From the NCBI GenBank assembly GCA_964644845.1, contig CAZXXS010000097.1, forward strand, positions 124,001-188,000: 64,000 nt of DNA, written 5' to 3'. The notes under the pieces were generated by a model. That model searched no databases and had not been told where the DNA came from. It was given only the letters and a program-made list of their open reading frames with translations. A program made the translations under genes and the position numbers. How positions within the stretch are numbered: position 1 is the first letter of the stretch; each line of letters begins with the position of its first letter. The DNA is from Geothermovivens sp964644845 (GTDB lineage: Bacteria; Zhuqueibacterota; Zhuqueibacteria; Oleimicrobiales; Geothermoviventaceae). Of this stretch, positions 53,015 through 63,278 are shown one piece after another.

Positions 53015-53997
53015 GAGTGGCCCGGTTTTTGTAATGGTACAAAGTGCCGAACAGAACGGGACTGGGGGACTCGGATGTCCGCAAACAGAACCCGGACCGG
53101 GGCGTGGCCCTTTTCTGAGCGAGCGCATCGTCGGCTCGCCGTGAGTAAACTCTACAGAAACTGGCTGAGCGCGCGAGTAATCGAGTCTAAATCTGCCACA
53201 CCGTTGGTCCGAACAACACGGCTGCAGCGACCCAAATCGGGAAAGCCCACGAATGGTCGATCGTGTTGCAGCGCGGAACCACCCAACACCTCCCGGTTCT
53301 TAATGTACAAATGGTGCTCCGACGTTCCAAACAAAAAGGCAATTCGCCTTCAGCCTGTAGAGGGGCAACGTGCTTTGGAGTCTGTGTACACCAGCGACGC
53401 CCCCGGAAACCCGGTCCTGACATTTGTTTCGGGTTGTGCATCAGTCGCACATGCTGTCTCACAAGCGCGCACGTCGGTAAGATCTGGCGTGGTGCTTGGG
53501 CGATTTTCCGGACTCGCCAAGTCAAGTGCACCGGGAGAGATTGGGAAACGTGCGGAACAAGGCGATGCTCTTGTGCCCTCAGGTCTAGCTACCGAAACCG
53601 CTGGTGGGGGGTACTTGCCGTGGACCGGTTGGCCGGAAATCGAGGGCACGACCAGCGAGTTGAGAGCCGTCACATGTCCCAACAAGCCGTCACAGGAGTT
53701 GAAGCTTCTGGCCGGGAACCTTCGTGTGGGTGCAGCGGTCTAAGGGAGTGGTACCACGGCGTCCCTAATTCGAACTGTGTAGATGTGCGTTTCGCTTGAT
53801 TTTTAAGGCGTTGTTGTGTACTTTTTGACGCGCGATGGTCAGGCAGAGAGAGTTGCAACGGTGGGAGAAAACAAGCGACGGAGGGTGTATCGGAGGTTGC
53901 TACAGGGTCCAACTTCTGCATGGGTTGCCTGGAACCCGCGCTATTTCCTACGGGGTTGGTAGACTGGTAACTGCAAAAAAGTAACGGGTTCGAGCAT
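53015..53997. other. Divergent intergenic region between lptF and sprA
   Basis: About 980 bases. A frame of 257 codons from 52970 is open but Cys, Arg and Ser rich without domain pattern, and it overlaps the lptF start. No promoter pair with good boxes was found. Confidence 0.5.
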
Positions 53998-56900
53998 TTG
54001 CGCCCTCCACGTCGCGGCGCTCAGGCTGTATTGAGCGCTGTTTTTCTCTCAGTGTGTCTGGTCATCGCGTGGCAGTCACCTGTGCGGGCTGCGGAAGGGA
54101 GTCGTGTGTTTTTTCGACGCCCTCCCCTTCTTGATCCCCTTAGGGCACCCCTTCTTGACACTCAGTACCACGGCATCCCGATCGATTCCCTCCACATTCA
54201 GCCGATGCCAGCGTCCATCCGGGCCCTCCGGATGACGACGTCCGTGGACTCCACGCATCAGTTTGTCACAATCAAGTACAGCATTGGCCGCGACCAGATT
54301 TTCTACCCGCTGAAGATGCGCGTGGAGGATTTTCGGCGTCTACGTGGACAGCAGGAGCTGGCCAAACTGTGGCGGACCACGCTCTTGAAACCTCCCGAAG
54401 AGCTACTGCGCCGCCGGCGCCGGAGACAGCAGGGCGTGCGAATTGACCTGCCGGTTGAAATCCGGAGCAAAACGTTCCAAACGCTGTTTGGTGGCTCCAA
54501 GGTCGGTTTGAGCGTTACCGGGGACATCACGATTGACGGCGGTTTCCGGCACGAGAAGCGCAGCGAAGTGAAAACCGCGCTCACGCAGGGCTCCGATTAC
54601 AACTTCAAGATGGAGCAAAAGCAGCGTTTCGGAGTTGAAGGGCACATCGGCGAGAAGGTCAAGGTGCGCGTCGATCAGGACTCGGAACGCCCGTTTGATT
54701 TCGAGAACACCATCCGTTTGCAGTATCAGGGTTTCGAGGACGAAATCATCACGTCGATCGAGGCTGGGAACATCTCGTTGTCCCTACCGGCAACCCGGTT
54801 CGTGACTTTCAGCGGCCGGAACTCCGGATTGTTCGGCATCAAGTCACAGATGGCGCTCGGCAACCTGAAAATCACCACCATCGCCAGCCAGGAGAAAGGC
54901 GAAAGCAAACGGATGAGCCTCTCCGGTGGAGCCCAGGAGAACACCCAGAAGATTGAGGATTACCAGTACAGGAGAGGGGCCTATTTCTTCCTGGATCGCT
55001 TGTACCGCGAACAATTCCGCCACTACGACGAAAACGGCTTGCACATCTACAATCCCAACTTTGCCATCACGCGCATTGAGTTGTACAAGTCGGAAGCTGG
55101 CTACGACACGCGCTACTCGGACTCGATTCGCGGGTGGGCTGTCATCGACGAGACGCCGGACAGTTTGAGGAGCTTCGATGCCGACACGACCCACGGCGTG
55201 GACCAGAATCACTATTTTGGTTACTTTCGCCGGATGGAAAAAACGGAGTACTTCGTGGATCGCGATCTCGGCTACATTCAGCTGAACATGCCTGTACGGG
55301 ATGGCGAGGTGCTGGCAGTCGCTTTTGAGACCCGGAACGGTCGAAAAGTTGGGGACATCGATTTCAATCCCGATTCCTCGAACACGATCGTCCTGCGACT
55401 GCTCAAGTCCATGAAGCCAACCCCCAAGGACAGTACCTGGGACCTGGAATGGAAAAACGTTTACTACCTCGGCGCCAGCAACATTCAGAAAGAGGGATTC
55501 GAACTCAAGATCTACTACAAGCCGCCGTCCGGCGATCCTCAAGAGACACAGCAGGTAGACGGAAAAGCGAAGACGTACCTGGAGATTTTCGGGCTTGACC
55601 GTTACGATCAGAATGGTGCGCCTCATCCCGACGGTGTAATCGATTTCGACCCCAACATCATCAACTTGGCCCGCGGTGAACTGATTTTCCCGGATTTGCA
55701 GCCTTTCGATCCCATCGGGATCTACATTGGTGACAAACTGGTGAAACCGGAACTGAGTGCTGACAAATTCAGTCCCGTGCTTTACGACACCACGAGTCAG
55801 ACGGCCATCACAGCGGCCAGCAAGTTCTACATCGAAGTCAAATCGAAGAACAAGAGCGCCAACTACCAGCTTGGTTTCAACATCATCGAGGGGTCCGAGG
55901 TTGTTACCCTGAACGGGCGCCAGCTGCAGCGCGGAACCGATTACGTCATCGATTACTACACTGGCAACCTCACGATTCTGAACGAAGAGGCAACGTTGCC
56001 GACCGCGGACGTCCAGATTTCGTACGAGAGTAATCAGATGTTTCAGCTGGAAAAAAAGACGTTGATTGGTACACGCGCTCAGTACGACTTCGGGCAGGAT
56101 CGATTCATTGGCGGTACCTTGTTGTACATGAATCAGAGCACCATTGAGCGCAAAATCCGCGTTGGGCAGGGCCCGATGCGCAATCTCATCTGGGACATCA
56201 ACGGGAAGCTCGGTTTCAGGCCCAACTTCCTTACAAAGGCGGTGAATTTCCTGCCTTTCGTCGAAACGCAAGCACCCTCCAAGCTGAACATCGAGGGTGA
56301 AATTGCACAGGTGCTGCCGAATCCCAACACCAGCAACAACAAAGACACCGGCGATCCAAGCGGCGTTGCGTACATCGACGACTTCGAGGGTTCAAAGCGC
56401 ACGATCGGTTTGAGCATCATGCGGCGCGCCTGGACCCTCGGGTCGCCACCCGCCAAGTACTACCAAGCAGGCGATCCGCTAACCACATTGCGGATGGGGC
56501 ATGTGGTCTGGTACAACCCGTGGGAGCAAGTTCCCATCAAGGAGATTTGGCCGAATCGGGATGTGAACCCGAACGTGCCCCAACGTGTCCATGTCCTGTC
56601 GATCGAGTTTACCCCGGCAGACAGTTCCCACTTGCCGCAAGATTCGCCTTACTACTTCCCGGCCGACAGTTCGTGGGGTTCCATCATGCAGGCGCTGTCC
56701 GCCGGGTACCACGATCAGACAGAAAGCAAGTTCCTCGAAATCCTCGTGCAAGGCAATGAGGGAATCCTGCACATTGACTTGGGCCAGATCTCCGAAGACG
56801 TTATTCCGAACGGAAAGCTGGACACAGAGGACAAGGCGCCGCCTGGCGGATTCCGAAATGGACTGTTGGACGAAGGGGAAGACGTCGGGCTTGACGGCAT

Positions 56901-59900
56901 GAAGGCCAAAGATCCTAACGACTTCTGGGACATCAACGGAAACGGTGTGCGAGATCCGGGCGAACCGATCAGTTGGGACGACTGGAATTACCAAAGTGGT
57001 AGCTACGTTTACGATCAGATCGACGGTACTGAGAACAACGCGAACGACGAAGGCGGGCGCCGACCCGACACAGAAGACATCAACGGTAACGGCGCTGTGG
57101 ACCTGGCTAACAATTACTTCGAGTACACCATCAATCTGGACAAGACCAGCCCCGACACGGCTTACATTTCTGGCGGCAACCCGGACGCACCTGGAGGTGG
57201 ATGGTGGCAGTACCGGATTCCGTTGGACGACCTGACGCACCGCAAGGACATCGGCAACCCGGACTTCACACGGATCGAATCAATTCGGCTGTGGTTTGAG
57301 GGGTTTAAAGGCCCGAGTCGCATTCGCATCGCTGAGCTGAACCTGGTTGGCAACGACTGGAAGGAAAAAGGCGTGGCGCCGCCGAACGATCCCGAAAACT
57401 ACGACGCCAACGACGACAGCACTGTGGCGGTGACGGTTGTAAACACGCACGACAACCCTGAATACAAGCCGCCAAAAGGTGTGGCTGGTGAAATCGATCC
57501 GGTGACCCGCGTGCAGGCCAAAGAGCAGTCGTTGGTACTGAAGATCACGAATCTTCAGCCGGGTTACAGTGGGTTGGTGCAAAAAACCTTCTTCAGCCCG
57601 CAGAATTACATTCACTACGAAAAGATGAAGATGTACGTGTACGGGCGGGATCCCTTCGGTGTGCACATCCGACCAGACACCAGCTACATCGAGTTTTTCT
57701 TCCGGTTTGGCTCCGACTTGAACAACTACTACGAGATCCGCGAGCGGGTTTACCCCGGCTGGGACGACCGTAACGAAATCGTCATTGACCTCCTGGACTT
57801 GACGGCGACGAAGCTGGACTCTTCGTTCTACGATTCCTCGGGTGTTTTCATCAAGCGGCTTTCCAACGGCAAGGAGTACCGGATCAAGGGGCGGCCGTCC
57901 TTGACCAACGTGCGAATGCTGGCCGCGGGCGTGCGGAACCTGATGGGTGCAACGCTGGACACCACTGGCGTAACGACGCCGATTCCCTTCACTGGCGAAA
58001 TCTGGATGAACGAGCTCCGTTTGAGTTACGTCAAGAAGGAGCGGGGCAAGGCCATGCGTGCCCGGGTAGATTTCGGTCTTGCCGACGTACTCAACGTGAA
58101 TGCGGAGATTAACCGTCAGGACGCCGATTTCCACGACATCAAAACACGATTCGGCCGGGGCGACAATCGGCTTTCGACGAATTTCAACGCCAGTTTGTCC
58201 CTGGACAAGCTGCTTCCCGCCTGGCTCGGATTTTCGATCCCGGTGAGTTACAAATTTGGCCGGTCAGAAGCGACACCAAAATACAAACCGGGTACGGACA
58301 TCGAAGTTAGAAAGGATCGAATCCCGCCGGAGATCCTGGAAACCATTCAATCGCGCCAGAAGCAATCTGGCTTCAGCGTGTCGATCCGGCGAAGTACAAA
58401 ATCGAAAAATTGGATTCTGGCCAACACGATCGACCGGATTTCCGGGAGCTACAGCGAAACGCGGAGCGAAGGAAGTAATTCGACCACGAAGAGCTCGACC
58501 AACTTTTCCCAATCCGGGAGATTTGGGTACAATCTGAGCTTCGGTCGGGGTAAGTTTTTCCAGCCGTTTGCCTGGATTCGCAAAGTTCCGGTGCTCGGCG
58601 TCCTTGGCGAAACCAAGCTTTACTACACACCGCGTACGTTTTCGGTTCAGGCTTCGGTAACCCGGTCCCGGCGGAGTTCGTTGACACGAACCGGCGCTTT
58701 AACGGGGAGCGAAACGTTCAACGTGCAGCGCCAGATTCGAGCTGGTTACAACCTCTTTGAAACGTTGGGATTTGACTTCAGCCGTAGTTACGTCTCCGAC
58801 ATGCGCGGGCGCCCAATGAGCGACCTCTGGAAGCGAAAATTCGGCCAAACGACAGGGATCAATCAGAACTTCAGCGTCAAGTACAACCCGAAGATTTTTG
58901 CGTGGCTGACCAACAATTTCTCGTACACAGCGGGGTACAAATACAACGTCAACCTCCAGCAAAGGGCAACCGGCCGGAGTGCCGCTAACAATGCTAATCT
59001 CTCGGCGCAGGTCACGCTGGATCCGGCCCGGCTGTGGAGTTCCATCTTTCGTACCGGAACAACGGCGAGACGGCGTCCGGGGGCGCGAGCCGTTCGTGGC
59101 CGGAGACCTCCAGGCTCCCGAAGGGCACCGCCGGGGTCCCGGCGAAAACCCGGTACAAAGGACAAGAAGAAACAAGAGGAGAAGAAGTCTGGTTCGCCAT
59201 TTCACGTGTTCGGCCTGTTCGGCAAGGTGTTCGAGATGATCGATCCCATTCAGTTTAGCATCCAGCAGCGAACAGGTAACAACTACTACGGTTTGCAAAG
59301 CACGCAGATGCCGACGACGGCCTTCCAGTTTGGTCTCGACGACAGCACAGGCGTACCAGTACTGCAAAATGTAGGCACAAACCGTGGTTCTCAAAATTTC
59401 AACAAGGCGATTTCGATCCAGACGGGCATTTCGCCCATGCGCAGCATGAGCATTGATTTCCGCTACAATCGTTCTGAGCAACGCAACAACACGACAACCA
59501 CGACCGGCGGCTACAACGAAACGTACTTACGACTTGGCAATCTTGACATGGCTTTCCCGAACTGGACGCTCCGGTGGTCCGGATTGAGCCGCGTCAAACT
59601 GTTCAAGAAGTACGTACAGCAGGTAACCCTGGACCATTCCTTCAGTGGCCAGCGAAATGAGACCTGGAACCTGACGCCCGAGGGGGAAAAGAACATCACC
59701 AAGCTTGACTTCCAGTCTGGGTTTCGGCCACTGATCGGCTTAAACGCTCGTTTGAAGAATGGTGTAACCGTAAACTTGCGGTACAACATGAGTGAAAACC
59801 TGAGCCAGAGCATGACCGGCGGTCTCGGATCCACGAAGCAGGTGAGTCGGGATCTGAATTTCACGGCCACGTACTCCAAACGCTCGGGGTTTCGCCTGCC

Positions 59901-60180
59901 TTTCTGGAAGAACAAAGAACTGCGCAACAGCATTGATTTTTCGCTCAGTTTCATCTACGGCAGCAACGTTACGTACAAGAGTCGCGGTACCGAGGGGCGT
60001 TTCCAGCCGACTGCGGAAACGTCCAAGTGGACTCTGGAACCCAAGGTGACGTACTCATTCAGCACCCAGGTACGCGGTGGCGCGCATTTGCAGATTGGCC
60101 ACACGAAGAATTCCTTGATGGGCGAAACCAAGATCCAAGAGCTGGGGATCAACGTCCAAATCTCCATTCGCGGCAGTTGA
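53998..60180 (+). CDS. sprA: T9SS translocon protein SprA
   Basis: A 2060-residue homologue of SprA, the giant outer-membrane barrel that forms the T9SS translocon in Bacteroidota (about 2,400 residues there). Signal peptide at about residues 11-33; then alternating beta-strand-rich text with typical SprA landmarks: GYIQLNMPVRDGEVLAVAF, LNLARGELIFPDLQPF-like text, VAYIDDFEGSKRTIGLS, DINGNGAVDLANNYFEYTINL and GEIWMNELRLSYV. The C-terminal third is barrel-like. A basic low-complexity insert (about residues 1690-1730, many Arg, Pro, Gly, Lys) interrupts it. The start is TTG 53998 with a weak upstream site; TTG 54031, nearer the hydrophobic core, is an alternative. An M28 peptidase gene follows after 21 bases. 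Confidence 0.92.
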   Translation: MRPPRRGAQAVLSAVFLSVCLVIAWQSPVRAAEGSRVFFRRPPLLDPLRAPLLDTQYHGIPIDSLHIQPMPASIRALRMTTSVDSTHQFVTIKYSIGRDQIFYPLKMRVEDFRRLRGQQELAKLWRTTLLKPPEELLRRRRRRQQGVRIDLPVEIRSKTFQTLFGGSKVGLSVTGDITIDGGFRHEKRSEVKTALTQGSDYNFKMEQKQRFGVEGHIGEKVKVRVDQDSERPFDFENTIRLQYQGFEDEIITSIEAGNISLSLPATRFVTFSGRNSGLFGIKSQMALGNLKITTIASQEKGESKRMSLSGGAQENTQKIEDYQYRRGAYFFLDRLYREQFRHYDENGLHIYNPNFAITRIELYKSEAGYDTRYSDSIRGWAVIDETPDSLRSFDADTTHGVDQNHYFGYFRRMEKTEYFVDRDLGYIQLNMPVRDGEVLAVAFETRNGRKVGDIDFNPDSSNTIVLRLLKSMKPTPKDSTWDLEWKNVYYLGASNIQKEGFELKIYYKPPSGDPQETQQVDGKAKTYLEIFGLDRYDQNGAPHPDGVIDFDPNIINLARGELIFPDLQPFDPIGIYIGDKLVKPELSADKFSPVLYDTTSQTAITAASKFYIEVKSKNKSANYQLGFNIIEGSEVVTLNGRQLQRGTDYVIDYYTGNLTILNEEATLPTADVQISYESNQMFQLEKKTLIGTRAQYDFGQDRFIGGTLLYMNQSTIERKIRVGQGPMRNLIWDINGKLGFRPNFLTKAVNFLPFVETQAPSKLNIEGEIAQVLPNPNTSNNKDTGDPSGVAYIDDFEGSKRTIGLSIMRRAWTLGSPPAKYYQAGDPLTTLRMGHVVWYNPWEQVPIKEIWPNRDVNPNVPQRVHVLSIEFTPADSSHLPQDSPYYFPADSSWGSIMQALSAGYHDQTESKFLEILVQGNEGILHIDLGQISEDVIPNGKLDTEDKAPPGGFRNGLLDEGEDVGLDGMKAKDPNDFWDINGNGVRDPGEPISWDDWNYQSGSYVYDQIDGTENNANDEGGRRPDTEDINGNGAVDLANNYFEYTINLDKTSPDTAYISGGNPDAPGGGWWQYRIPLDDLTHRKDIGNPDFTRIESIRLWFEGFKGPSRIRIAELNLVGNDWKEKGVAPPNDPENYDANDDSTVAVTVVNTHDNPEYKPPKGVAGEIDPVTRVQAKEQSLVLKITNLQPGYSGLVQKTFFSPQNYIHYEKMKMYVYGRDPFGVHIRPDTSYIEFFFRFGSDLNNYYEIRERVYPGWDDRNEIVIDLLDLTATKLDSSFYDSSGVFIKRLSNGKEYRIKGRPSLTNVRMLAAGVRNLMGATLDTTGVTTPIPFTGEIWMNELRLSYVKKERGKAMRARVDFGLADVLNVNAEINRQDADFHDIKTRFGRGDNRLSTNFNASLSLDKLLPAWLGFSIPVSYKFGRSEATPKYKPGTDIEVRKDRIPPEILETIQSRQKQSGFSVSIRRSTKSKNWILANTIDRISGSYSETRSEGSNSTTKSSTNFSQSGRFGYNLSFGRGKFFQPFAWIRKVPVLGVLGETKLYYTPRTFSVQASVTRSRRSSLTRTGALTGSETFNVQRQIRAGYNLFETLGFDFSRSYVSDMRGRPMSDLWKRKFGQTTGINQNFSVKYNPKIFAWLTNNFSYTAGYKYNVNLQQRATGRSAANNANLSAQVTLDPARLWSSIFRTGTTARRRPGARAVRGRRPPGSRRAPPGSRRKPGTKDKKKQEEKKSGSPFHVFGLFGKVFEMIDPIQFSIQQRTGNNYYGLQSTQMPTTAFQFGLDDSTGVPVLQNVGTNRGSQNFNKAISIQTGISPMRSMSIDFRYNRSEQRNNTTTTTGGYNETYLRLGNLDMAFPNWTLRWSGLSRVKLFKKYVQQVTLDHSFSGQRNETWNLTPEGEKNITKLDFQSGFRPLIGLNARLKNGVTVNLRYNMSENLSQSMTGGLGSTKQVSRDLNFTATYSKRSGFRLPFWKNKELRNSIDFSLSFIYGSNVTYKSRGTEGRFQPTAETSKWTLEPKVTYSFSTQVRGGAHLQIGHTKNSLMGETKIQELGINVQISIRGS

Positions 60181-60201
60181 CGGGAGCGCAAGGGAGGCGC
60201 T

Positions 60202-61104
60202 GTGAGACGACTGCTGATTCTCGCTGCTTTGCTGTTTTTTCTGCTCCCCAGTTTTGGGTGCGGGCAGAAGCGCGGTGCTTTTGACGGCCAGAAAGCTTTT
60301 GCGGAGCTCGAGCGTCAGGTGAGTTTTGGACCACGGTTCCCGGGTTCCGCAGGTCACGATCGCTGTCTGGACTACCTGGTTACAACCCTCCGTGGCTACA
60401 CAGACGACGTTCGTCAGCAGAGTTTCACCTTCACCTACGGACCGGAGCGTGTAACGGCCAAGGCGACCAATGTCGTTGCTCGCTTTGGGCCTGGGGGTAA
60501 CCCTCGATTGCTTCTCTGTGCGCACTGGGACACGCGCCCGTGGGCCGACCGCGACCCCAATCCCGCAAACCGTCAGAAGCCGATCCTCGGGGCCAACGAC
60601 GGTGCCTCAGGCGTGGCCGTGCTGTTGGAGCTGGCCAGGGTGATGCACACTCGACCGCCGCGACAGGGCGTGGTAATTGTCCTTTTTGACGCCGAGGATG
60701 AGGGGGTGGAAGGAGACGACGACAGCTACGCGATCGGTTCGAAGTTCTACGCCGAGCATCTGCCAGAAACCGAACGGCCTGAATTCGGGATCCTCCTTGA
60801 CATGGTCGGTGACGCCGATCTGAACCTGTACCAAGAAGGCTACTCACTCACCTACGCCAAAGCCTACGTGGATCTGGTTTGGCAAACCGCGCAACAGCTG
60901 GGCTACCCGGAGTTCATTCCTCGTGCACAGTACTACGTGGTGGATGACCACGTGCGTTTACTGAAGGTTGGGGTGCCTTGCATCGACATCATTGACTTCG
61001 ACTACCCCTACTGGCACACGCTGCAGGACACGCCCGACAAATGCAGTGCCGCGAGCCTGGAAAAAGTGGGCCGTGTTCTGGAGCACGTAATTTACGGGTA
61101 CTGA
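60202..61104 (+). CDS. M28-family glutaminyl-peptide cyclotransferase-like lipoprotein
   Basis: A 300-residue exported protein. The N-terminus LLILAALLFFLLPSFGC has a lipobox with Cys at residue 20. The M28 zinc-site blocks are all present: CAHWDTRP, GANDGASGVAVLLELA, LFDAEDEG, LLDMVGD and YWHTLQDTPDKC. The GANDGASG and YWHT-type spacing matches bacterial glutaminyl cyclases, which turn N-terminal glutamine into pyroglutamate on exported proteins; a plain aminopeptidase is the alternative. GTG 60202 follows GGGAGG. It sits 21 bases after sprA. N-terminal pyroglutamate is common on Bacteroidota exported proteins, so a link with secretion is plausible but inferred. Confidence 0.88.
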   Translation: MRRLLILAALLFFLLPSFGCGQKRGAFDGQKAFAELERQVSFGPRFPGSAGHDRCLDYLVTTLRGYTDDVRQQSFTFTYGPERVTAKATNVVARFGPGGNPRLLLCAHWDTRPWADRDPNPANRQKPILGANDGASGVAVLLELARVMHTRPPRQGVVIVLFDAEDEGVEGDDDSYAIGSKFYAEHLPETERPEFGILLDMVGDADLNLYQEGYSLTYAKAYVDLVWQTAQQLGYPEFIPRAQYYVVDDHVRLLKVGVPCIDIIDFDYPYWHTLQDTPDKCSAASLEKVGRVLEHVIYGY

Positions 61105-61212
61105 GCTGGACGACGTAGCGCGGAGTGCCACGACCAGGACACACCCGTGAAATACGGCTCCAGGTTTCCCCCGAGGATCTGCCCGCAATGTGTTTGAGAA
61201 ATGGAGTGAAGT

Positions 61213-62067
61213 ATGCCTCGACGTTGGCCGAAAGTCATTCTGCGGGGACCGCAGGAAGAGCGCGAGATTGTGGCAGCTGCGCTTCTTGAACACGGAGCTT
61301 TAGGAGCATGGGATACCCCAGGTTCCACGGTGATTTACTTCCCCCCAGCGCTCTCTGAGGAGGAGGTAAAGGAACTCGTGTCCTCTGCCCTGACGCCAAA
61401 GAGCCACGTTTCCTGGGCGGTTGGCTGGGAGCATGAACAGGACTGGATGACAGGCTGGAGGCAGTATTTCAAACCAATTGCCGTTGGCAAGCGAATAATT
61501 GTGAAACCTCCATGGGGGCAAATTCCGTCTGAGTTGGTAGGGCGCGACGTGGTAGTCGAAATCGAACCGAAAATGGCTTTTGGAACCGGGACTCATCCTT
61601 CGACGCAGCTGGTTCTTGAAGCGGAAGAAGATCTCTTGGAAAAGCGTGCTGACGTGCTGGACGTCGGGACGGGCAGTGGCATCTTGGCCATCGCGGCTGT
61701 GCTTTTGGGAGCCCGGCGTGTGGTGGCCTTCGACGTAGACACGACAGCCGTGCGAAATGCCGTGGAGAACCTACGCCGGAACAAGGTACAGGATCGTGTG
61801 TGGATTTACGCGGGCGGACCAGAATGCGTGACAGCAAGCCGTTGCTTCGATCTTGTGCTGGCGAACATCCGCACGGATGTACATCGCGAGCTCCTTGGCT
61901 TCTACCGCCAGCGTTTGAGCAGGCGGGGGCGCGTTGTGCTGTCTGGGGTTTTGCGCAGCGAAACGGCTGAATTGAACCAGCTGCTTCGGCAAGAGGGATT
62001 CACCGTCGAGCGCGTACGAGAGCGGGAAGAGTGGGCTGCCATCGAAGCAGGTGTCCTGAGCAGGTGA
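61213..62067 (+). CDS. prmA: Ribosomal protein L11 methyltransferase
   Basis: A 284-residue SAM-dependent methyltransferase. The N-terminal ferredoxin-like domain holds WEHEQDWMTGWRQYFKPI, the linker IEPKMAFGTGTHPSTQL is the PrmA signature, and the SAM motif is VLDVGTGSGILAIAAVLLGA with FDVDTTAVRNAVEN; VLANIRTDVHRELL replaces the usual NIxxxxL block. It trimethylates ribosomal protein L11. The stop overlaps the start of the next gene by 4 bases. Confidence 0.94.
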   Translation: MPRRWPKVILRGPQEEREIVAAALLEHGALGAWDTPGSTVIYFPPALSEEEVKELVSSALTPKSHVSWAVGWEHEQDWMTGWRQYFKPIAVGKRIIVKPPWGQIPSELVGRDVVVEIEPKMAFGTGTHPSTQLVLEAEEDLLEKRADVLDVGTGSGILAIAAVLLGARRVVAFDVDTTAVRNAVENLRRNKVQDRVWIYAGGPECVTASRCFDLVLANIRTDVHRELLGFYRQRLSRRGRVVLSGVLRSETAELNQLLRQEGFTVERVREREEWAAIEAGVLSR

Positions 62068-62801
62068 CGTGGCGCCGTCGAACGCGTGCGTTTGGCGCTT
62101 TGATCCTTTCGCTGGTGTTCTTTGCCCTGTGGACAACCGGGGTGAACGCCAGAACCCGGCCCATCCTGGTCGATTCCGTTGGCGTTCACGGGGATTCCGT
62201 TTTCGTGACGTTTCAGGCCCCGGGACTCTTCGACAACACCGTGCTACGAGCTCTTCGCCGTGGAGCGACCAGTGCCGTGGAGTACGAGATTCGCCTGTGG
62301 CGAGACCGGAAATTTGTACCTGACGCTTTGATTTCCACGCGCCGGTGGCGTGTGCGCATCGTTTACGACCACCTTGAGGCAAAATACCTCCTTTTCGAAG
62401 CGGACACGAGCGCCGGATTGCCGGTAGAATTGGAAGAAGCGATTCGTCGTTGCGAACGCAGACGGCGCGAGTTTGTTTTCTCGCCGGTGCGTAGCCTGAA
62501 GCCGGGACGGTATTTTGTGAGTGTGTCAGTGGTGGTGGAGCCACTCGCGGTGGAAAACTACCGGGAACTGAAGCGCTGGGTTTCCGGGGAGGCGAAGACG
62601 CTGGCGGAACGCTTGAAGAAAGGAAATCGCGCGCAAGAGGAACGGGGGCGCCTGTTCCAGATTTTGCTCGAGCTGACCGGCTTTGGTGATCGGGTCCGTG
62701 GGGGACGATCTTTGCCTTTCGAAATTCGAAAGGATCAACCGAGCACAAGTGGAGAAAGTGACGGGACTCACGATCGTTGGAGGGGTTTGTGCGTACATTA
62801 G
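62064..62801 (+). CDS. DUF4390 exported protein
   Basis: A 245-residue protein with a signal sequence (ALILSLVFFALWTTGVNA) and the DUF4390 beta-strand pattern: ILVDSVGVHGDSVFVTFQAPGLFDN, RRGATSAVEYEIRLWRD, RRWRVRIVYDHLEAKYLL and RSLKPGRYFVSVSVVVEPL. The function of this family is unknown; it usually has a periplasmic location. GTG 62064 overlaps the prmA stop (GTGA), which argues for translational coupling. Confidence 0.82.
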   Translation: MTWRRRTRAFGALILSLVFFALWTTGVNARTRPILVDSVGVHGDSVFVTFQAPGLFDNTVLRALRRGATSAVEYEIRLWRDRKFVPDALISTRRWRVRIVYDHLEAKYLLFEADTSAGLPVELEEAIRRCERRRREFVFSPVRSLKPGRYFVSVSVVVEPLAVENYRELKRWVSGEAKTLAERLKKGNRAQEERGRLFQILLELTGFGDRVRGGRSLPFEIRKDQPSTSGESDGTHDRWRGLCVH

Positions 62802-63278
62802 GAAGAATCTCTCGGTTCGAGAACAGCAAGAAGGGAATGCGGGTGATCCTCCTCGCGAGCGCTTCCGGGATTACGAAAGAGGTGTGAGTCCGGGCGCGGC
62901 GGAGCTGCTTATTTCCGGCGTAACGGGCCGGGTTGGTAGAAAGTTTGCAGCAGCATTTTGAGGTTGGATCCCGGGTCTCCAGTGGAGTAGTGAGTTTCCG
63001 TTTGGGGGCGCTTGAGGCAGACCGGCGCGGGCTGGTCGTGTTCGGCAAGTCTTGCCGAAACGCAACAACGGGTAGCGGCACTCGGGGAGTGGTTTTGAGG
63101 GGCTGTCAGGCTTCTCAGTGGTCTTTTTCTGAACAGGGGAACTGGTGCTGTTGACTTTTCTCGGAGACTTGTGGGGGAAAGCTGTTGTCGTGCGGTTTGG
63201 TGCGGGGTCCGCTGCATTGACAGTCCAGCCAGGCGGCGGATGAAGGGGTGTGAACCTTTCCCAAGGAGGTGAACAAGT
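62802..63278. other. Intergenic gap, no gene recognised
   Basis: About 480 bases with no supported gene. It ends with AAGGAGGTGA (63263-63272), a near-consensus Shine-Dalgarno for the next gene. Confidence 0.5.

Noticed and set aside
52970..53743. A 257-codon open frame between lptF and sprA
   Set aside because: Composition is Arg, Ser and Cys rich without pattern, it overlaps the lptF start, and it has no Shine-Dalgarno or domain.
61771..63081. A 436-codon leftward frame across prmA and the DUF4390 gene
   Set aside because: Antisense to two recognised genes; the product looks random and carries no family motif.
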